A stretch of 64,000 bases of DNA, taken from the NCBI GenBank assembly GCA_035489015.1, contig DATHKR010000083.1, forward strand, positions 124,001-188,000, in the 5' to 3' direction. Under the pieces are notes generated by a model. It saw nothing but the letters and a program-made list of their open reading frames with translations, did not search any database and was not told the origin of the DNA. Below are positions 51,297-60,428 of this stretch, piece by piece. The position numbers and the translations under genes are program-made. The DNA comes from DATFRY01 sp035489015. GTDB lineage: Bacteria > Myxococcota_A > Polyangia > Haliangiales > Haliangiaceae. The number at the start of each line of letters is the position of its first letter. Position 1 is the first letter of the stretch.

Positions 51297-52736
51297 CACG
51301 TCCGGATCGCCCAGCTGATCCAGGTGCTCCTGCAGCCCGGCGACCAGCGCGGGCGGCGCCGCCTCGCGCAGGTGGGTCGGCAGGAGGAAGTCGCCGCGCT
51401 TGCGCGCGCCGCTGAGCAGGATGTGGGGCGGCCACGGGTAGCGGCCGGTCAGCATCTCGTAGAGGACGACCGCCGACGAGTACAGATCCGAGCGCGGTGA
51501 GGCCTCGCCCGCCTTGCGCTGCTCCGGCGCCATGTACGCCAGGGTGCCGACCGCGTCGCGCTGGCGGCGGGCCTGCTCGGCGTCGGTGCGGGCCGCGTCG
51601 CCGACGCCGGGCAGGTGGGCGACGCCGAAGTCGCCGAGCATGACCTCGCTGCCGGGCGCGTCCGGGTCGCGGCGGAACATGAGGTTGGCCGGCTTGAGGT
51701 CGCGGTGGACGATGCCGCGCCGGTGGGCGGCGTAGAGCGCGGACAGGATCTGAACCTGGCGGTCGAGGGCCCGCCGCAGGGTGCGCGGGCCGCGCTCGCG
51801 CAGGACCTGGCGCATGGTGCCGCCGGCGGCCAGCTCCATCACGATGCGGCGCGAGTCCTCGTCGAGGTCGAGGATGGCGACGATGTTGGGGTGGCGGAGC
51901 GACGCGGCCAGGCGCGCCTCGGCGAAGAAGCGGGCGCACGCCTCGGCCCGCTCGGCCGCGGCCAGGTGCGGGTGGAGCAGCTTGACCGCCACGTCGCGAT
52001 CGAGCTCGCGGTCGCGGGCCAGGTAGACCACGCCGGTCGCGCCGCGCCCGAGCTCGCGGACCAGGAGGTAGCGCGCGCCGGTGGCCGCGCCGGCCCCGTG
52101 CGCGGCGTCGACCCCGGCGATGGTGGCGCCGAGCGGGGCGGGGGCGACGACGCCGCGCTGGGCGCGCAGGCGGTCGAGCCGGACCCGCGCGTTCGGGTAG
52201 TCGACGTCGCGGGCCAGGACCGCCTCGTAGTGGCGGAGCGCGCCGGTCTCGTCGCCGGCGCGGCGGAAGTGCTCGGCCAGGAGGAAGTGGGCGCGGGCCG
52301 CGTGCTGGTCGATCGCGACCAGCGCCTCGAGGTGGACGACCGCCTCGCCGAGCTGACCGCGGCGGTCGCACAGCTCGACCAGGTAGACCCGCAGCGACAC
52401 CGCGCGCTCGCCGGTCACCGACGGGATGGACAGGAACTTGCTCATCCACTGCAGGGCCAGGCGCTCGTGCCCCGACCGCCACAGCGAGTCGATGTGCTGC
52501 ATGAACTCGTCACCCGCGATGGTGTCGAGCCGGCGCCCCTCGGCCGCCTCCTCGGCCAGCTGGCCGAGCCACAGCTCCTCCTTGACCCCGAGCAGGGCCG
52601 GCTCGGGCGGATCGCCGGGCGGCAGCGCGGCCGGCTCGGCCGGACCGTCGCCGCGCAGCCACGCGATGAGGCGGCGCCAGCCGTTTCCACCGGCCGGGCC
52701 GGGCGGCGGGCGGGCCGCGCTCCTCGGTTCGCTCAT
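51219..52736 (-). CDS. TPR-Ser/Thr protein kinase
   Basis: 505 residues. An N-terminal cytosolic region holds TPR-like helices (about 90-200, including AHFLLAEHFRRAGDETGALRHYE). The kinase domain (about 222-480) has RELGRGATGVVYLA, the Lys in VAVKLLHPH, IVHRDLKPANL and LGDFGVAH, so it should be active. No membrane segment. The start overlaps the FHA gene by 4 nt (ATGA), so kinase and FHA protein are made together. They sit beside the two unknown genes and the MoxR/VWA genes, suggesting that it regulates that system by phosphorylation. It overlaps the exonuclease gene by 78 bp at the 3' end. Confidence 0.9.
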   Translation of the reverse strand: MSEPRSAARPPPGPAGGNGWRRLIAWLRGDGPAEPAALPPGDPPEPALLGVKEELWLGQLAEEAAEGRRLDTIAGDEFMQHIDSLWRSGHERLALQWMSKFLSIPSVTGERAVSLRVYLVELCDRRGQLGEAVVHLEALVAIDQHAARAHFLLAEHFRRAGDETGALRHYEAVLARDVDYPNARVRLDRLRAQRGVVAPAPLGATIAGVDAAHGAGAATGARYLLVRELGRGATGVVYLARDRELDRDVAVKLLHPHLAAAERAEACARFFAEARLAASLRHPNIVAILDLDEDSRRIVMELAAGGTMRQVLRERGPRTLRRALDRQVQILSALYAAHRRGIVHRDLKPANLMFRRDPDAPGSEVMLGDFGVAHLPGVGDAARTDAEQARRQRDAVGTLAYMAPEQRKAGEASPRSDLYSSAVVLYEMLTGRYPWPPHILLSGARKRGDFLLPTHLREAAPPALVAGLQEHLDQLGDPDVSVRPDTAEALSRATELRDRAVLELV

Positions 52737-53932
52737 GGCACCTCGATCTCGTGCGCGCCGACCGCGATGTGATCGCGGTGGATGAGCTGCACGTCCCCGG
52801 CCATCAGGCGCTCGCCGTTGAGGACCAGCGCGGCGCCGGGCGGGTGGAGGAGGATGGGGCGGCCGCGGTCGAAGCGCAGCTCGACCTCGGGGCCGAACGC
52901 GGCCAGCGAGATGGCGCGGCCGGTCCCGCCGACCAGCGCGGTGCTGCCGCGGTCGAGGCCGCGCCCGATGCGCAGGGTCAAGAGCTCCGGCCCGGCCGCG
53001 AACTCGATGGCGCAGTCGTCGGACAGGGCGAAGCTGCCCGCGCCGCTGAGCGGGACCGAGCCGGCCAGCGGGAGCCCGCCCAGCCGGGTGCCGTTGCGCG
53101 AGCCGGCGTCGCGCAGCGCGAAGCGAAGGGCGCCGTCGGCGCCGTCCGGCGCGACCTCGATCTCGGCGTGGCGGCGCGACACCCCGGCCGAGCGCAGCAC
53201 GACCTCGCACAGCGGATCGCGGCCGATCGCGACGCAGGGCAGGGCGGCCACGGTGATCCGCTCGCCGCGGCGGACGTGGATGGCGACCCGCCCGCCCGCC
53301 ACCATGCGCGACTCCAGCTCGTCGAGCAGCCGGCGGTACTCGGCGCTCTCGTCGGCGGCGGCCACGCAGCGGCGGATCGCCTCGAGCGCGCCGTCGCGGG
53401 CGCCGCCGCGCAGGTGGAGCTCGTAGTCGGCGAACGACTGGCGGACCTCGCGAGCCCGGTCGGTCCGCTCCTCGTCGCGCCCCATCGACTGCTCCATGAG
53501 GTCGAGCAGGCCGCCGTGCCGGTAGGCGGTGGAGGCGGCGCCCTCGTCGCCGAGCGACTCGAACGCCTCGCCGGCGGCGCGGTGCTCGCCGGCCTCGAGC
53601 AGGAACAGCGCCGCCTCGCGTACCCGCTCGCGGTCGCGGTCGGTGGCGATCCCCTCGGCCCGGGTCTTGACCAGCAGCGCGTGGCCGAGCGCGCGCACCA
53701 CCCGGTGGCGCTCGGGGCTTGCCTCCTCGGCCCAGTGCAGCGCGTCGCGCAGCGCGCTGATCTCGTCGGCGCGGCTCTGCGCCCGGCTGGCCCGGGCCAG
53801 ATGAACCCGCACCGCGGCCTCGCGATAGCCGGCCAGCGCGTAGCGCTCGGCCGCCAGCTCGAAGTCGCCGCCCGCCTCCGCCGCCACCGCCGCGCGGTAG
53901 TCGGCCGAGAACAGGCGCTTGAAGAAGCCCAT
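52733..53932 (-). CDS. FHA-domain protein with helical N-terminus
   Basis: 399 residues. The first 210 residues are helical and TPR-like. An FHA domain follows (about 215-310) with AIGRDPLCEVVL, SAGVSRRHAEIE and GSRNGTRLGG, the loops that bind phosphothreonine. The last 70 residues look like a second, degenerate FHA fold (LVLNGERLMAGDVQLIHRDHIAVG). It is the first gene of a two-gene unit with the kinase, and is the likely reader of that kinase's phosphorylation. A perfect TATAAT lies 6 nt before its ATG. Confidence 0.88.
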   Translation of the reverse strand: MGFFKRLFSADYRAAVAAEAGGDFELAAERYALAGYREAAVRVHLARASRAQSRADEISALRDALHWAEEASPERHRVVRALGHALLVKTRAEGIATDRDRERVREAALFLLEAGEHRAAGEAFESLGDEGAASTAYRHGGLLDLMEQSMGRDEERTDRAREVRQSFADYELHLRGGARDGALEAIRRCVAAADESAEYRRLLDELESRMVAGGRVAIHVRRGERITVAALPCVAIGRDPLCEVVLRSAGVSRRHAEIEVAPDGADGALRFALRDAGSRNGTRLGGLPLAGSVPLSGAGSFALSDDCAIEFAAGPELLTLRIGRGLDRGSTALVGGTGRAISLAAFGPEVELRFDRGRPILLHPPGAALVLNGERLMAGDVQLIHRDHIAVGAHEIEVP

Positions 53933-53938
53933 GGCCCG

Positions 53939-53944
53939 ATTATA
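53939..53944 (-). promoter_or_regulatory. consensus -10 box (TATAAT) of the FHA-kinase unit
   Basis: On the minus strand TATAAT is followed by 6 nt and the ATG at 53932, with no room for a ribosome-binding site. No -35 match is visible. Transcription should start at or one base from the ATG. Confidence 0.55.
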
Positions 53945-53990
53945 GCGACCGAGCCCGCCCCGCGCGGCGCGGCGGCGGCGCCGTCCGGGA

Positions 53991-53999
53991 TGCTATTCT
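53991..53999 (+). promoter_or_regulatory. extended -10 box of the unknown gene pair
   Basis: TGCTATTCT fits the extended -10 pattern TGnTAnnnT and ends 8 nt before ATG 54008. No Shine-Dalgarno. It faces away from the FHA promoter 46 bp upstream. Confidence 0.5.
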
Positions 54000-54007
54000 G
54001 CGCGGTC

Positions 54008-55573
54008 ATGAGCCCCCGCGACTCGACCGGACCTGACTGGGCTCGCTCGACGGCGCCCGGGCGCGGCGGCCTCGAGCACGTGTCGCTCGGCCAGTCGCGC
54101 TTCATGACCCCGGGGGTCGCGCCCGACCCGCGCGGCATCCTGCTCGGCCGCTACGGGCTGCTGATCTTCCCGACCCTGGAAGGCGTGGTGTCGTGGCTCC
54201 GGCTGTACTCGGCCGAGTCGCCCCTCGACGAGCTCCTGGCCGCCCTCGAGATCAGCCAGGTGCGCACGCCGCTCGGCAGCCGCGAGATGGCGGTCCGGAT
54301 CCCGGCCATCTCGAGCTACGTGGTCGACCGCGCGGCGCGCTGCGCGCTCCTGGTCGGCGGCGCGACCTACACCGGCACCGCCAAGCACTTCGTCAAGTAC
54401 CGCGACGACCGCTCGCCGTACGGCTACGACGCTGCCGACCTGACCCCGCTGCCGCCCGACGCCTCGATCATGGTGCACGGCGAGGACTTCACCCAGACCT
54501 ACGCGCGCGAGCGCGATCTGCCGCTCGACCGGCTGCTGCTCCGGTTGTCGCGCCGGCGCATCCCGGGCGGCGCCGATCTCCGCCCCGACGAGCGGCGCGA
54601 GCTTTTCCTGGTCGTGGCCCACGGCCTCGGCGAGGGGGTGATCCGCTACCTGTGGCGCAACCGGGTGGTCGGCCGGGTCGGCCTGGTCACGCCCGAGCGC
54701 AAGAGCGCGTTCGACGAGAGCCGGGCCCGGGTGCACCTGCTCTTCCGCGTGCAGGACCTGCCGGCCCGCATCCTCGACCTGTTCCGGTCCACCCCCGGCA
54801 TCGACATCTTCCGCCCGCTGACCGAGAACGTGGCGGTCGAGGTCGGCTACGCCCACCCGATCGACCTCGCCTCGTGCCAGAGCCTGTTCGAGCCGTCGCG
54901 CTTCTTCCTGTTCTGGGGCCAGCGCGACCAGGTCGACACCATCGCCGCGCCGCTCGAGCTGAGCGGGATCGAGCACCTGACCCGGCTCGATATCCAGCTC
55001 GACCAGGCCACCTCGGGAGACACGCTGCAGATCGCCGCGCTCGATGCGGTCGGCGTGCCGCTCGAGCTGGCCCCGTCCCTCAACCCGTCGCGCCGCGTGG
55101 TCGGCTCGCTCATCCCGCTCGAGCAGGCCCGCTGGCTGAAGCGCCTCATCTACTTCCTGCCGCAGACCAGCCTGCGCGGCCATCGGATGGCGCTGACCGA
55201 TCGCGGCATCCTGATCGTGGCCAGCCCCGACGTCGACGTCATCCCGCTCGGCACGCCGCTGGCCGAGGTCGCGCCCGGCCTGCTGGTGCCGCTCGGCTGG
55301 GACCTGGTCCCGCGGGTCGCGCCCGACGTGCTGGCCCGCAGCCTCGGCCACAACGCCGGCCTCTACACCGTGTTCCCGCCCAGCGGCGCCGCCTTCCAGA
55401 TCGGCGACTCGGCGCTCGCGCCGCTCGAGCGGCGCGCCCTGGCCCGCATCGAGATCGGCGGGGCCGAGGTGCTGGACGCGCGCATCGAGCCGCCCGCCGA
55501 GCCGGCGGTGGTGAACGAGCCGGTCGGTCGTTTCGCCCTGTGGGGCTTCCGCGCGCCCGGCCGGGGAGACTAG
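54008..55573 (+). CDS. unknown protein A of the MoxR-VWA neighbourhood
   Basis: 521 residues, not recognised. No signal peptide, membrane helix or known catalytic motif is seen. The sequence alternates short beta segments and helices. Notable segments are GGATYTGTAKHFVKYRDDRSPYG (about 120-140), ENVAVEVGYAHPIDLASCQSLF near 280 and FLPQTSLRGHRMALTDRGILIV near 385-400. It is followed after 10 bp by unknown protein B, so the two form a unit. It is divergent from the FHA-kinase unit and lies upstream of MoxR and VWA. It may be a partner protein of a MoxR-vWA ternary system. Confidence 0.7.
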   Translation: MSPRDSTGPDWARSTAPGRGGLEHVSLGQSRFMTPGVAPDPRGILLGRYGLLIFPTLEGVVSWLRLYSAESPLDELLAALEISQVRTPLGSREMAVRIPAISSYVVDRAARCALLVGGATYTGTAKHFVKYRDDRSPYGYDAADLTPLPPDASIMVHGEDFTQTYARERDLPLDRLLLRLSRRRIPGGADLRPDERRELFLVVAHGLGEGVIRYLWRNRVVGRVGLVTPERKSAFDESRARVHLLFRVQDLPARILDLFRSTPGIDIFRPLTENVAVEVGYAHPIDLASCQSLFEPSRFFLFWGQRDQVDTIAAPLELSGIEHLTRLDIQLDQATSGDTLQIAALDAVGVPLELAPSLNPSRRVVGSLIPLEQARWLKRLIYFLPQTSLRGHRMALTDRGILIVASPDVDVIPLGTPLAEVAPGLLVPLGWDLVPRVAPDVLARSLGHNAGLYTVFPPSGAAFQIGDSALAPLERRALARIEIGGAEVLDARIEPPAEPAVVNEPVGRFALWGFRAPGRGD

Positions 55574-55583
55574 GACCACCAGG

Positions 55584-56750
55584 ATGGGCTGGAGCGACCT
55601 CGGCGAGCTGCTTGAGCGCTTCGTCCTGCCGCTGGTCAGCGGCGGCGAGCTGGTGGTCGGCCGACCGATCGCGATCGACGCGCTCGGCGACCTCGAGGCG
55701 CAGATCCCGCACGTCACCCCGCAGCTGGTCGCGGTCGACGAGGCGCGCACCGAGGTCATCGCCGAGCTGGTGGTGCGCCCGCCCGCGCTGGTGTTCGAGG
55801 CCGACGAGCTGTGCCTGGCGGCATGCGTGCACAACCTCCTGTTCCTGGTCCACCCGCGCGCCGACAGCTGGGCGGTGTCGACCTCGGCTCGCATGCGCGT
55901 GCTCGACACCGCGCAGGAGATGGCCGCGCGCCCGCTGAGCCAGAGCCGGAGCCGGGTCCTCGCCCGCCACGGCCTGCTCCACAACCTGTTTCGCCTGACC
56001 CGGATGGACACCAAGATCTCGTGGTGGACCGGGTCGGCCACCTACCTGGGCCAGCGCCCGCCCGGCCGGCTGCGCACCTGGCGCTCGGTCCGCCGGGTTC
56101 GCGAGGAGCAGAGCGTGGCCAGCTACGAGGATCTGCTCGGCACCGTCGAGGTGGCGCCGGTGGTGACCGCGCTGCTCCGCCGCGCGCCCTTGACCCAGCT
56201 CCTCGCCATGACCCGCGACGGCCCGCCGCTCTACTGGGAGGACGCGGTGTTCCTCCTGCGCGACGCCGAGCTGGCCCGCGCGGTCGCCTACCGCTCGCTG
56301 CGCGGCTCCGAGCCGCGCCAGGTGGTGGCGGCGCCGGCCCGCTTCGCGGCCGCGTTCGAGCAGATGCTCGAGCGCGCCCCGGCCGAGTCGGACGTGCGCG
56401 CGGTGGCCGCGTTCCTGGTCCACCTCAACGCGCTCCTGGTGGTCGGCGAGGCCGGAGACCGCGAGATCGGTCCGCGCTCGCCGCTCCTGTCCGCGGTGCT
56501 CTCGCCCGAGCGGGCCGGCCAGCGCCAGCGCGGGCTGGCCACCTTCTTCTCCCTGCCGGCCGCGCTCGCCCAGATCGACCCGCGCCTCGGCGTCCCGCCC
56601 GGCGTGGCCACCGACGCGCTCCTGGCCGATCGCTGGCTGCGGCACCGGGCCCAGGTGGTCGAGGGCGTGGGCGAGGCGGTCATCGAGACCCTGGCCGGCC
56701 GGCTCCGCCGCCACTTGACCGCGGTCCTGCCCGAGCACGTCTCGATGTAG
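55584..56750 (+). CDS. unknown protein B of the MoxR-VWA neighbourhood
   Basis: 388 residues, mainly helical, not recognised. The most distinctive stretch is KISWWTGSATYLGQRPPGRL (about 141-160), rich in Trp and Gly and likely conserved. A helical region rich in LLRRAPLTQLLAM and AVAYRSLRGSE follows. No signal peptide or membrane helix. It follows unknown protein A by 10 bp and is convergent with the propeller-phosphatase gene. The expected role is the same system as protein A; no activity can be assigned. Confidence 0.7.
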   Translation: MGWSDLGELLERFVLPLVSGGELVVGRPIAIDALGDLEAQIPHVTPQLVAVDEARTEVIAELVVRPPALVFEADELCLAACVHNLLFLVHPRADSWAVSTSARMRVLDTAQEMAARPLSQSRSRVLARHGLLHNLFRLTRMDTKISWWTGSATYLGQRPPGRLRTWRSVRRVREEQSVASYEDLLGTVEVAPVVTALLRRAPLTQLLAMTRDGPPLYWEDAVFLLRDAELARAVAYRSLRGSEPRQVVAAPARFAAAFEQMLERAPAESDVRAVAAFLVHLNALLVVGEAGDREIGPRSPLLSAVLSPERAGQRQRGLATFFSLPAALAQIDPRLGVPPGVATDALLADRWLRHRAQVVEGVGEAVIETLAGRLRRHLTAVLPEHVSM

Positions 56751-56771
56751 CGCGCCGCGCGCGCCGGTTGA

Positions 56772-59700
56772 TCAGCTGGCCCGACGCTCCCAGTCGGCGA
56801 TGGCGAAGGTCCAGTCGTCCTTCTGGATCGCGCGGCCGTTGGCGGCGCTCGCCTCCTGCGACAGCGCGATGGTGGTCTCGGTGAGATCCGACCGGTACGT
56901 GCTCTCCAGCAGCTTGATGAGCCGGCGCAACCCGAACGAGCGGCCGTTGGCCAGCTCGATCTCGATGACGCCGTCGGTGCAGAGGAAGATGCGCGAGCCG
57001 GGCTGCAGCCGGCGCGAGGCCTTGCCCAGCTGGAAGGCGGGCGTGCCGAGCGGCGTGCCACGGCACACCACCACCTCGGCCGGCCCGTCGGACAGGACCA
57101 CGGCGGGCAGCCCGCCGGCGCTGAAGGCGCGCAGCTCGCCGCCGGCGACGTCGATCTCGATCGCGGTCAGCGACATCTGATAGGTCCCCTGACCGACGCG
57201 GAGGACCTCCCGGTTGACCGCCTCCAGGCGGCGCTCGAGCGGCAGCGCGCTGACCAGCTCGGTCTGGGCGCGGTAGGCCGACGCCACCGCCGCGGTCACC
57301 ATCGCCGGTCCGGGCCCGTGGCCGGTGACGTCGCCGATCAGCAGGCGGTGGCGTCCGTCCTCGGTCAGCTCGTACCACCACCAGTCCCCGCTGCAGGTGC
57401 CGGCCGGGCGGTAGAAGCCGCGCACCTCGAGCCCGTTGCTGACGATGAGGTTGTCCCTGGGCAGGAAGCCGGACTGGACCGCGCCGGTCAGCTCGAGGTC
57501 GCGCTCGACCTTGGCCAGGCGGTTGGCCTGGTGCAGGCGGGCGACCCGGCGGCCGTGGAGGCGGATGAAGCCGAACACGATCAGGAGCCCGCCGGCGACG
57601 TCCATCGCGTACGCCCACCAGGTCCTCCACGGCGCCGGCGACACCGCCAGGCTGGCCAGCTCGACCGGAGCGCCCCACCTGCCGTGCCGGCTGGCCGCGC
57701 GCACGCGCAGGGCATAGTCGCCGCGCCCGGACGGGAGGCTGACCGTGACCAGCGACGCCGGCGCGTCGACCCAGTCGTCCGAGAAGCCGTCGATCCGGTA
57801 CTGGTAGCGGATCTTCTGCGGGCTGGTGTAGCCGAGCCCGCTGAAGCGGAACGCGAGCAGCGTCTCGTCGTGGCGGAGGCCGATGTCCGGGCCCAACCAG
57901 ACCGGCCGCGCCAGGACGGGCGTGCGGTTGTTGACCTGGAAGCTGGTCAGCACCACCTTCGGCGGCGCGGTGTCGAGCTGGATCTCCTCGGGCAAGAACC
58001 AGTAGGCGAACCCGGGCGGCCCCGAGAAGTACAGCCGGCCGCTCGGCCCGCGATAGGGCGAGCCCTGGCCGTACTCGTTGGGCACGCCGTCGCGCGCGTC
58101 GAACGCGATCGCGCGGCGGGTGGCGGGATCGAAGCGGACCAGGCCGGCCCCGTTGGTGCTCATCCACAGGACGCCCTGGTCGTCGCCGGCCACCCCGTAG
58201 ATCGTGCCGCTGGAGATGCCGACGTTCTCGGCGAAGCGCTCGAAGCGGCCGGTCCGGTCGTCGAAGCGGTTGAGCCCGCCGCCGTAGGTGCCGATCCACA
58301 GGATCCCGTCGGCGGCCTGATAGATCGAGAGCACGTCATCGTGGCTGAGGCTGTCCGGCCTGCTGGGGACGTTGCGGTAGATCCGGGAGGTCTCGGTCTT
58401 GCTGTCGAAGCGGACCAGGCCGGACTTGGCGGTCCCGAGCCAGAGGATGCTCGGATCGCGCCGGTCGATCGCGACCGTGTAGAGCTGATCGGTCGGGATG
58501 CCCGACAGGCCGTCGGCCGCGCTGTAGCGGACGAAGCTCTTGTCGCGCGGGTCGAACTTGACCAGCCCGCCGCCCCAGGTGGCCAGCCAAAGGACGCCGT
58601 CCTCGGCCGCCGCCAGGCCCCAGCCGCCGCTGGCGCCCAGCTCGGTCTCCGCGTCGGAGTAGACCCGGGCGAGCTCGGTCGTGGGATCGAAGGAGACCAG
58701 GCCGGTCCCGCCGACCAGCATCCAGACCGTGCCGTCGCGCGCGACGTGGATGCGGTTGATCCGGGTCGGCATCAGATCGATGTCGCGGCCGTCGTACGTG
58801 ACCAGGTGGCTGTAGACGTCGGCCTTGCGCGCGCGCCGGTCGAAGCGGATGAGCGTGCCGGGGTAGGTGCCGATCCAGAGAACTTCGTCGCGGTCCTCGC
58901 AGAAGCTGGTGGCCGGCAGGTTGGGGTCGATGAAGTGGAACCGCGTGGCGAGGCTGTCGAAGCTGTTGAGGCCGTTGGCGAAGGTCCCGATCCAGATGAC
59001 GCCGTCACGGCCGATGGCGCCCGAGGTCAGCCAGCCGAACGACAGCGCCCCCGGGTCGAGCGGCTGGCTGGCCAGGATCTGGTCGACAAGCCGGCTCACC
59101 GGGTCGACCCGGTTGAGGCCGTTCTTGGTCCCGACCCACAGGCTGCCCCTCGAGTCCTCCAGCAGCAACGTCACCCGCGAGTCGGTCAGCTGGCGGGCTC
59201 CGTCGCCGCCGGTGATGCGATCGAACCCGCCCTCCGGCGCCATCAGGGCCAGGCCGGCCTCCTCGGTGCCGACCCACAGCGCGCCGTCCGCGGTCACCAG
59301 CAGCGCGTTGATCGTATCGCTCGACAGGCTGGCGGCGCCGGCCTCGGCGCCGTAGTGACCGGTCACCTTGCCCGACGGATCGATCCGGAACAGCCCGTCT
59401 CCCTGCGTGCCGACCCACAGCGAGTGCTCGTGGTCGCGGGCCAGCGCGCTGATCGGGGCGCTGGCCTTGCTGCCGGCCGGCTTGCCCAGCGAGGTGACCG
59501 CCCGGGTGGCGACGTCGATCCGGTCGAGGCTGCCGTCGCCGTAGCCGACCCAGAGCGCGCCCTGGTCGACCAGGAGCGAGCCCACCACCTCGAACGGGTC
59601 GCGGCCGGGGCGCGCCGTCGGATCGACCGTCGCCGGGCGCGGCGCGAGCGGCGCGAACGAGTCGGTGGTCGGGTCGTACGAGACCAGCCCCGCCGCGGTG

Positions 59701-60116
59701 CCGATCCAGAGCTTGCCCTTGTGGTCCATCGCCAGCGCGGTGACCGACGACGAGGGCAGCGGGCCTTGGCCGTCGGTCTGGTGGCGGTAGACCACGAACG
59801 CCGCGCCGTCGTAGCGGGCCAGGCCCTCCTCGGTGCCGAACCACATGAAGCCGACCCGGTCCTGCGCGATCGACGTGACGTGAAACTGAGGCAGGCCCTC
59901 GCTCAGGCCGAGCCGGTGGAACCGGATGGTCTGGTCCATGCGGATGGTCCGCCTGGTCGCGGCCAGCGCCGGCGGGCTGCCGATCTGCTCGGCGGATCGG
60001 CCTCGGCTCTGCCGCGCGTCGCTCCTGCGGCGGCTCGCGCTGCTCGCCTCGACCACCGCCGGAATGACGGCGAGGACGAGGGCGCCGGTGATCGACGCGC
60101 GGATCGCGCGCTTCAT
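56772..60116 (-). CDS. two-component-type propeller sensor with SpoIIE/RsbU phosphatase output
   Basis: 1114 residues. After a signal or anchor helix, about 12 propeller repeats (W-[IV]-G-T/LWIGT motifs, about 65-690) form two periplasmic beta-propellers. A Y_Y_Y domain (about 690-790) is followed by one TM (about 800-822) and a PP2C/SpoIIE phosphatase domain (about 850-1105) with GDWWWYE, IGDVTGHGPGPAMV and CTDGVIE, the metal-binding Asp motifs. Hybrid two-component sensors normally carry a histidine kinase here, so this version should signal by dephosphorylating Ser/Thr. It may oppose the kinase at 51219. Start ATG 60116. Confidence 0.9.
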   Translation of the reverse strand: MKRAIRASITGALVLAVIPAVVEASSASRRRSDARQSRGRSAEQIGSPPALAATRRTIRMDQTIRFHRLGLSEGLPQFHVTSIAQDRVGFMWFGTEEGLARYDGAAFVVYRHQTDGQGPLPSSSVTALAMDHKGKLWIGTAAGLVSYDPTTDSFAPLAPRPATVDPTARPGRDPFEVVGSLLVDQGALWVGYGDGSLDRIDVATRAVTSLGKPAGSKASAPISALARDHEHSLWVGTQGDGLFRIDPSGKVTGHYGAEAGAASLSSDTINALLVTADGALWVGTEEAGLALMAPEGGFDRITGGDGARQLTDSRVTLLLEDSRGSLWVGTKNGLNRVDPVSRLVDQILASQPLDPGALSFGWLTSGAIGRDGVIWIGTFANGLNSFDSLATRFHFIDPNLPATSFCEDRDEVLWIGTYPGTLIRFDRRARKADVYSHLVTYDGRDIDLMPTRINRIHVARDGTVWMLVGGTGLVSFDPTTELARVYSDAETELGASGGWGLAAAEDGVLWLATWGGGLVKFDPRDKSFVRYSAADGLSGIPTDQLYTVAIDRRDPSILWLGTAKSGLVRFDSKTETSRIYRNVPSRPDSLSHDDVLSIYQAADGILWIGTYGGGLNRFDDRTGRFERFAENVGISSGTIYGVAGDDQGVLWMSTNGAGLVRFDPATRRAIAFDARDGVPNEYGQGSPYRGPSGRLYFSGPPGFAYWFLPEEIQLDTAPPKVVLTSFQVNNRTPVLARPVWLGPDIGLRHDETLLAFRFSGLGYTSPQKIRYQYRIDGFSDDWVDAPASLVTVSLPSGRGDYALRVRAASRHGRWGAPVELASLAVSPAPWRTWWAYAMDVAGGLLIVFGFIRLHGRRVARLHQANRLAKVERDLELTGAVQSGFLPRDNLIVSNGLEVRGFYRPAGTCSGDWWWYELTEDGRHRLLIGDVTGHGPGPAMVTAAVASAYRAQTELVSALPLERRLEAVNREVLRVGQGTYQMSLTAIEIDVAGGELRAFSAGGLPAVVLSDGPAEVVVCRGTPLGTPAFQLGKASRRLQPGSRIFLCTDGVIEIELANGRSFGLRRLIKLLESTYRSDLTETTIALSQEASAANGRAIQKDDWTFAIADWERRAS

Positions 60117-60125
60117 TTCGATCGC

Positions 60126-60131
60126 AGTATA
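60126..60131 (-). promoter_or_regulatory. -10 box (TATACT) of the propeller-phosphatase gene
   Basis: On the minus strand TATACT lies 9 nt before ATG 60116, without a ribosome-binding site between. It supports both the start codon and a leaderless transcript. Confidence 0.45.
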
Positions 60132-60395
60132 TCGGAGCATCGCGCGCCATCCGCGATGCGCGCGCACCGTCGGACGACGTCGAGCACCACACCTCACGGG
60201 GGAGCCCCGCATGCGTCATGCGTCGACAGAGTGTTCGCATCCACCACGCGTGATCGTCATCGACGCGCGCGGCGAGTCGAGCGATCGGCTCGAGCAGCGC
60301 GTCGTCGACATGATCGGATCGCGGCGATGGACGCGCTCGACCTCGCGTCGGCGCACCTCGGGGGTCACTCGTCTGGCGGATGGACCGGAGGACCC

Positions 60396-60428
60396 GGCCC
60401 ATCGGCGGCCCATCGGCGGCCCATCGGC
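60396..60428. repeat. three 11-bp tandem repeats
   Basis: GGCCCATCGGC is repeated three times without mismatch (60396-60406, 60407-60417, 60418-60428). One helical turn per unit would place the same bases on one DNA face, a layout suited to a multimeric regulator. Confidence 0.8.
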
